This document shows positions 6,461 to 9,819 of a DNA stretch of 9,819 nt, in pieces. The position numbers and the translations under genes were made by a program. A model generated the notes under the pieces. That model saw nothing but the letters and a program-made list of their open reading frames with translations, had not been told where the DNA came from and did no database searches. Source of the stretch: an uncultured Eubacteriales bacterium (GTDB lineage: Bacteria > Bacillota > Clostridia > Lachnospirales > Anaerotignaceae); NCBI GenBank assembly GCA_902406135.1, contig CABPCX010000043.1:1-9819 (forward strand), read 5' to 3'. Within the stretch, counting starts at the first letter, position 1, and every line of letters starts with the position of its first letter.

Positions 6461-7715
6461 AAATGGATTTGTAGTATCGGATATGGTTGAAATAGACAGG
6501 CCCGCCGACATACTTATTGAAGATGATAAAATCGTTGAAGTAGGATATGACATAAACTGCGAAGACACGGAAATCATAGACGCCTGCGGAATGTTTGTGT
6601 ACCCCGGTTTTATAGATATGCACTGTACCATATGCGACCCGGGACACGAAAGTGTTGAGGATATAGAGACAGCCTCAATGAGTGCGGCAAAGGGCGGCTT
6701 TACAACTATAGTATGTATACCTGATACTGAGCCGGCTGTGGATAACAAAACCGTAGTTGAATACATAATAACGAAAAGCAGAGAGTATTCCCATATTAAT
6801 ATATTCCCCTATGGAAGTATGACCATAGGCTGTAAAGGAGAAAAGGCCTCTGAAATGGGAGAAATGATAAGGGCAGGGGCAGTAGGCATTGCCGACGGAG
6901 ATTTAACCGTTGAAAATGCCAATCTTATGAGGAATATATTTACATATTCAAAGATGTTTGATGTTCCCGTAATAACCCATTGTGAGGACCGCTCGCTTTC
7001 AGGTATAGGCGTTATGAATGAAGGAAGAGTATCGACTATACTGGGCCTTAACGGTATGCCAAGGGAAGCTGAGGACGTCGTAGTAGCGAGAAATATAGTG
7101 CTGGCCGAGGCAACGGGTGCCAGACTGCATATTGCACACATAAGCACTGAGGGAGCTGTAAGGCAGATAAGAGATGCTAAAAAGAGGGGCGTCAATGTGA
7201 CGTGTGAAACATGCCCCCACTATTTTACTCTTACGGAAGAGGCAGCAATGCAGTATAACACATACGCAAAGGTAATTCCTCCCCTCAGGACAGAAAAGGA
7301 CACAAAGGCAATAATAGAGGGTATATGCGACGGTACCATAGACGCCATAGCATCGGGACATATGCCCACAAGAATAGAGTACAAGCAGAGAGAGTTTGAC
7401 AGGGCAGCCTACGGCATTTCAGCCTTTGAGACAGCTTTTTCTTTGAGCTATACGGCCCTTGTCAAAACGGGAAAAATAAGCGAATTACAGCTTGCTGAAA
7501 AAATGTCGAAAAAACCTGCGGAAATACTGCGCTTTAAGGATAAGGGCGAAATAAAGGCGGGAATGGACGCAGATATTGTAATAATGGAAATAGATAATGA
7601 ATATGTTATAGAACCTTCGGAATTTTATTCTAAGGCAAAATTTACGCCTGCTAAAGGAAAGAAGGTTTTTGGCAGTACAAAGCATTGTATTGTCGGAGGA
7701 AAAACAGTTTTTTGA
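6444..7715 (+). CDS. pyrC: Dihydroorotase-like protein (amidohydrolase fold) lacking key catalytic residues
   Basis: The 423-residue product matches the length and layout of type I dihydroorotases: an N-terminal beta domain, then PGFIDMH at the start of the barrel, ending with GMDADIVIM and a returning beta strand. Hallmark residues are missing. The metal-binding HxH plus arginine, usually DxHxHLR(D/E)PG, reads DMHCTICDPG, so the second His is T62 and the substrate Arg is C64. MPNT reads IPDT (D94 for Asn). SDDG reads ADGD near 150-153. KVNPPLR reads KVIPPLR (I278 for Asn). TDHAPH reads SGHMPT, so the catalytic Asp is G305 and the substrate His is T309. H60, H179 (THCED), H232 (AHIST) and MNEG remain. 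Hydrolysis of dihydroorotate is therefore unlikely. Non-catalytic PyrC-like partners of ATCase are known, for example in Pseudomonas. It starts at GTG, overlaps the pyrB-like gene by 17 bases, and sits 12 bases before smc. Confidence 0.88.
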   Translation: MKRLIKNGFVVSDMVEIDRPADILIEDDKIVEVGYDINCEDTEIIDACGMFVYPGFIDMHCTICDPGHESVEDIETASMSAAKGGFTTIVCIPDTEPAVDNKTVVEYIITKSREYSHINIFPYGSMTIGCKGEKASEMGEMIRAGAVGIADGDLTVENANLMRNIFTYSKMFDVPVITHCEDRSLSGIGVMNEGRVSTILGLNGMPREAEDVVVARNIVLAEATGARLHIAHISTEGAVRQIRDAKKRGVNVTCETCPHYFTLTEEAAMQYNTYAKVIPPLRTEKDTKAIIEGICDGTIDAIASGHMPTRIEYKQREFDRAAYGISAFETAFSLSYTALVKTGKISELQLAEKMSKKPAEILRFKDKGEIKAGMDADIVIMEIDNEYVIEPSEFYSKAKFTPAKGKKVFGSTKHCIVGGKTVF

Positions 7716-7727
7716 TGAGGTGCGCCG

Positions 7728-9819
7728 ATGTATTTAAAGGAGCTTGACTTGCACGGCTTTAAATCTTTTCCTGAAAAGGTTAAGCTTGAATTTAATAAGG
7801 GAATAACTGCCGTTGTCGGTCCTAACGGAAGCGGAAAGAGCAACATATCCGATGCCGTTAAATGGGTATTGGGAGAGCAGAGGGCAAAAAGCCTCAGGGG
7901 CGGCAAGATGGAAGACGTAATCTTTGCCGGCACAGCAAACAGGAGACCCGTAGGATTTGCCGAGGTATCCATGACTATTGATAATACCGATAAAAAGATA
8001 CCTGTGGAATATTCCGAGATAACCATTACAAGAAGGGTGTATAGGTCCGGAGAGAGCGGATACTATATAAACGGTACAGAATGCCGTCTTAAGGACATAT
8101 ACGAGCTTTTTATGGATACCGGAATAGGACGTGACGGTTACAGTATTATAGGCCAGGGCAGAATCGATGAGATACTGAGCAATAAATCGGAAGACAGGAG
8201 ACAGCTCTTTGAGGAAGCGGCAGGAATAGTCAAATATAAAAACAGGAGAGCCGAAGCAGAGAGCAATCTTGAAAAAGAGCAGCAGAATCTTGTAAGAATT
8301 ACTGACATAATAAGCGAGATAGAGAGCAAAATAGGCCCCCTTGAAAAACAGGCCGAAAAGGCAAAAAAATATCTTGAACTTTACGGCCAGATGAAAGAAG
8401 CCGACATAAGACTTTTTGTTATAAACGGCCAAAAGATAGAAGAGGGCATTCAGGAAGTGAATAAACTTCTTGAAGATTCGGAAGCGAATATAGCCGACGG
8501 CGAGGACCTTCTTAAAAGGCTGACCGAAGAATCAGCCGATATAAAAGAAGCTGCAAATCAGCTTGACCTTGAGATTGAAAATCTTAATAGAAAGCTGGCT
8601 GAAATAAGCGGTCTTATTGAAAAAAACGACGGTATATGCCTTCTTACCGAAGAACAGATAAGAAATCTTAAAGAATCATTTTCAAGACTTGAGACGGACA
8701 AAAACTCAAGAATTGATAAAACAAAAGAAAACCAAGAGAATATTGTGATTTTGACAGAGTCTTTAAATTCCGCAAAAACCGAGATGGAGACAATAAAAGC
8801 CGCCATAGCGGAAAAGGAGGAGGCTCTTAATGTTATGCTCAGCGAACAGTCAGAGTATGAGCAGAAGACTGAAAGCTATAAGGCTGAAATGATAGAATGT
8901 ATAAAGCTTACTGCTGACTTAAAGGGTTCCTTAGAGAGAACCGACGCTGTAATAGAGCAGTTTATTAAAAGAGAAAAACAGCTGGCCGATGAAAAGGAAA
9001 TTTTCAAGGACAAACTCAGAGAGCGCAGGATAGCATTAAATGCCGCTGAGCTGCGTCTTGAAGAAAACAGCGATGAAATAGAAGAAACAGAGAAAGAAAT
9101 AAGAAAGCTGGAAGGAAAGAAAGACGGATTTTCCAAAATAATATCCGTAATAGAAACGGGTCTTGAGGAGAAAAGCAGAAAGATGGCTGAAAAGGAATCC
9201 AGACTTAAGGTGCTCAGTGATATGGAAAAGGAGCACGATGGATACTATAAGTCCGTTAAAGCCATTCTACAGCTTAAAGATAATGGAAATCCAGCTTTTA
9301 AAGATGTAAGAGGCGCTGTGGCACAGCTTTTTAAAACCGACGAAAAGTATGAGACGGCCATAGAAACTGCCTTGGGCGGCTCAATGCAGAGCATAGTCGT
9401 AAAAAATGAAAATGACGCTAAGACGGCTGTCAGCTATCTGAAAGAGCATAGACTGGGAAGGGCAACGTTTTTACCCGTATCAACGGTTAAGGGAAGAACC
9501 CTCGGCGCTGAGAAAGATGCTCTGCTTGCCGAGAAAGGAGTTATAGCTGCGGCAGTTGACCTTGTAAAATATGATAAGGAATTTTCGGGAATAGCAGAAA
9601 GCCTGCTTGGAAGGATACTTGTCATAGATACAATGGATAACGCCATATCCTTTGCCGCAAGACACAAACAGAGCTATAGGCTTGTTACCCTTGAAGGAGA
9701 GTCTTTTATGCCTGGAGGAGCCATAACCGGAGGAAGCTCAGGCAAAAAGGACGGAGGTGTTTTCGGAAGAAAAAGAGAAATAGATTCACTTAAAACCGAA
9801 ACCGAAGCGCTTAAGGCCG
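7728..9819 (+). CDS. smc: Chromosome segregation ATPase SMC, N-terminal 697 residues (3' end outside window)
   Basis: SMC is the core of bacterial condensin; with ScpA and ScpB it loads near the origin and extrudes DNA loops. I read the frame codon by codon from ATG 7728 to the window edge without a stop. The head begins MYLKELDLHGFKSF and has Walker A GPNGSGKSN at 31-39, the LRGGKMEDVIFAG segment at 56-68, and the Q-loop region SIIGQGRIDEIL at 139-150 followed by FEEAAGI. Residues about 171-510 are rich in E, K, L and R in heptad-like order, the first coiled-coil arm. The hinge runs about 520-670, with DVRGAVAQLF, ALGGSMQSIVV, GRATFLP and the closing GGAITGGSSGKK. Full SMC is about 1,180-1,190 residues, so roughly 60 percent is seen. 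GAGGTG (7717-7722) precedes the ATG by 5 bases. Many clostridial smc genes follow rnc; here the pyrC-like gene does instead. Confidence 0.97.
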   Translation, partial: MYLKELDLHGFKSFPEKVKLEFNKGITAVVGPNGSGKSNISDAVKWVLGEQRAKSLRGGKMEDVIFAGTANRRPVGFAEVSMTIDNTDKKIPVEYSEITITRRVYRSGESGYYINGTECRLKDIYELFMDTGIGRDGYSIIGQGRIDEILSNKSEDRRQLFEEAAGIVKYKNRRAEAESNLEKEQQNLVRITDIISEIESKIGPLEKQAEKAKKYLELYGQMKEADIRLFVINGQKIEEGIQEVNKLLEDSEANIADGEDLLKRLTEESADIKEAANQLDLEIENLNRKLAEISGLIEKNDGICLLTEEQIRNLKESFSRLETDKNSRIDKTKENQENIVILTESLNSAKTEMETIKAAIAEKEEALNVMLSEQSEYEQKTESYKAEMIECIKLTADLKGSLERTDAVIEQFIKREKQLADEKEIFKDKLRERRIALNAAELRLEENSDEIEETEKEIRKLEGKKDGFSKIISVIETGLEEKSRKMAEKESRLKVLSDMEKEHDGYYKSVKAILQLKDNGNPAFKDVRGAVAQLFKTDEKYETAIETALGGSMQSIVVKNENDAKTAVSYLKEHRLGRATFLPVSTVKGRTLGAEKDALLAEKGVIAAAVDLVKYDKEFSGIAESLLGRILVIDTMDNAISFAARHKQSYRLVTLEGESFMPGGAITGGSSGKKDGGVFGRKREIDSLKTETEALKA

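Noticed and set aside
6444..7715. Reading the pyrC-like gene as an active allantoinase or hydantoinase because of the CPHY motif
   Set aside because: Those enzymes also need the HxH metal pair and the late Asp, both missing here. Overall layout and neighbours fit the dihydroorotase family better.
7717..7725. GAGGTGCGC shared by the ribosome binding regions of smc and yggT (1881-1889)
   Set aside because: Most of the nine bases are Shine-Dalgarno sequence and only two copies exist, so chance and shared function explain it.
7734..8432. 232-codon open frame on the minus strand opposite smc
   Set aside because: The plus strand here encodes the unmistakable SMC head with Walker A. The minus-strand frame is rich in F, Y, S and C with no family features, as expected from an antisense shadow.

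Overview
The window is about 9.8 kb of a low-GC Gram-positive (Firmicutes) chromosome, most likely from the class Clostridia and possibly near Lachnospiraceae. This rests on gene order (HlyD-like, yggS, sepF, yggT, ylmH, then lspA, rluD), on strong AGGAGG-type ribosome binding sites, and on heavy use of ATA, AGA and AGG codons. No species can be named from the sequence. All eleven genes lie on the plus strand and are packed tightly. The largest intergenic gap is about 63 bases and I see no intrinsic terminator, so the window looks like one long housekeeping transcription unit. It enters mid-gene on the left and leaves mid-gene on the right.

Region 1 (1-2971) is a cell-division/envelope block. 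It holds the C-terminal part of an HlyD-like membrane-fusion protein, YggS (PLP homeostasis), SepF (FtsZ membrane anchor), YggT (small membrane protein) and YlmH (S4 RNA-binding protein). This is the familiar ylmE-sepF-ylmG-ylmH order of Gram-positive division clusters. Region 2 (3002-5484) holds aroB, lspA and rluD. aroB sits where divIVA and ileS would be expected from the Bacillus subtilis order. Region 3 (5519-7715) is a pyrB-like/pyrC-like pair with overlapping reading frames. Region 4 (7728 to the right edge) is the first roughly 60 percent of smc, covering the ATP-binding head, the first coiled coil and the hinge.

The most unusual part is region 3. lspA-rluD followed by pyr genes resembles the Bacillus order lspA-ylyB-pyrR-pyrP-pyrB-pyrC, but pyrR, pyrP and any leader attenuator are absent. 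Both remaining proteins keep their family folds yet have lost several hallmark active-site residues. The dihydroorotase-like protein has HxT in place of the metal-binding HxH, Cys for the substrate Arg, and Gly for the catalytic Asp. The aspartate carbamoyltransferase-like protein has SARAK in place of STRTR and NPGQ in place of HPTQ. Both frames are intact, so they look like a retained pair of pseudoenzymes or repurposed enzymes rather than decaying genes. They are translationally coupled and placed directly before smc.

There is no mobile element, CRISPR array, rRNA or tRNA in the window, and no stretch over 300 bases without a gene. Long reading frames on the minus strand are shadows of the plus-strand genes.
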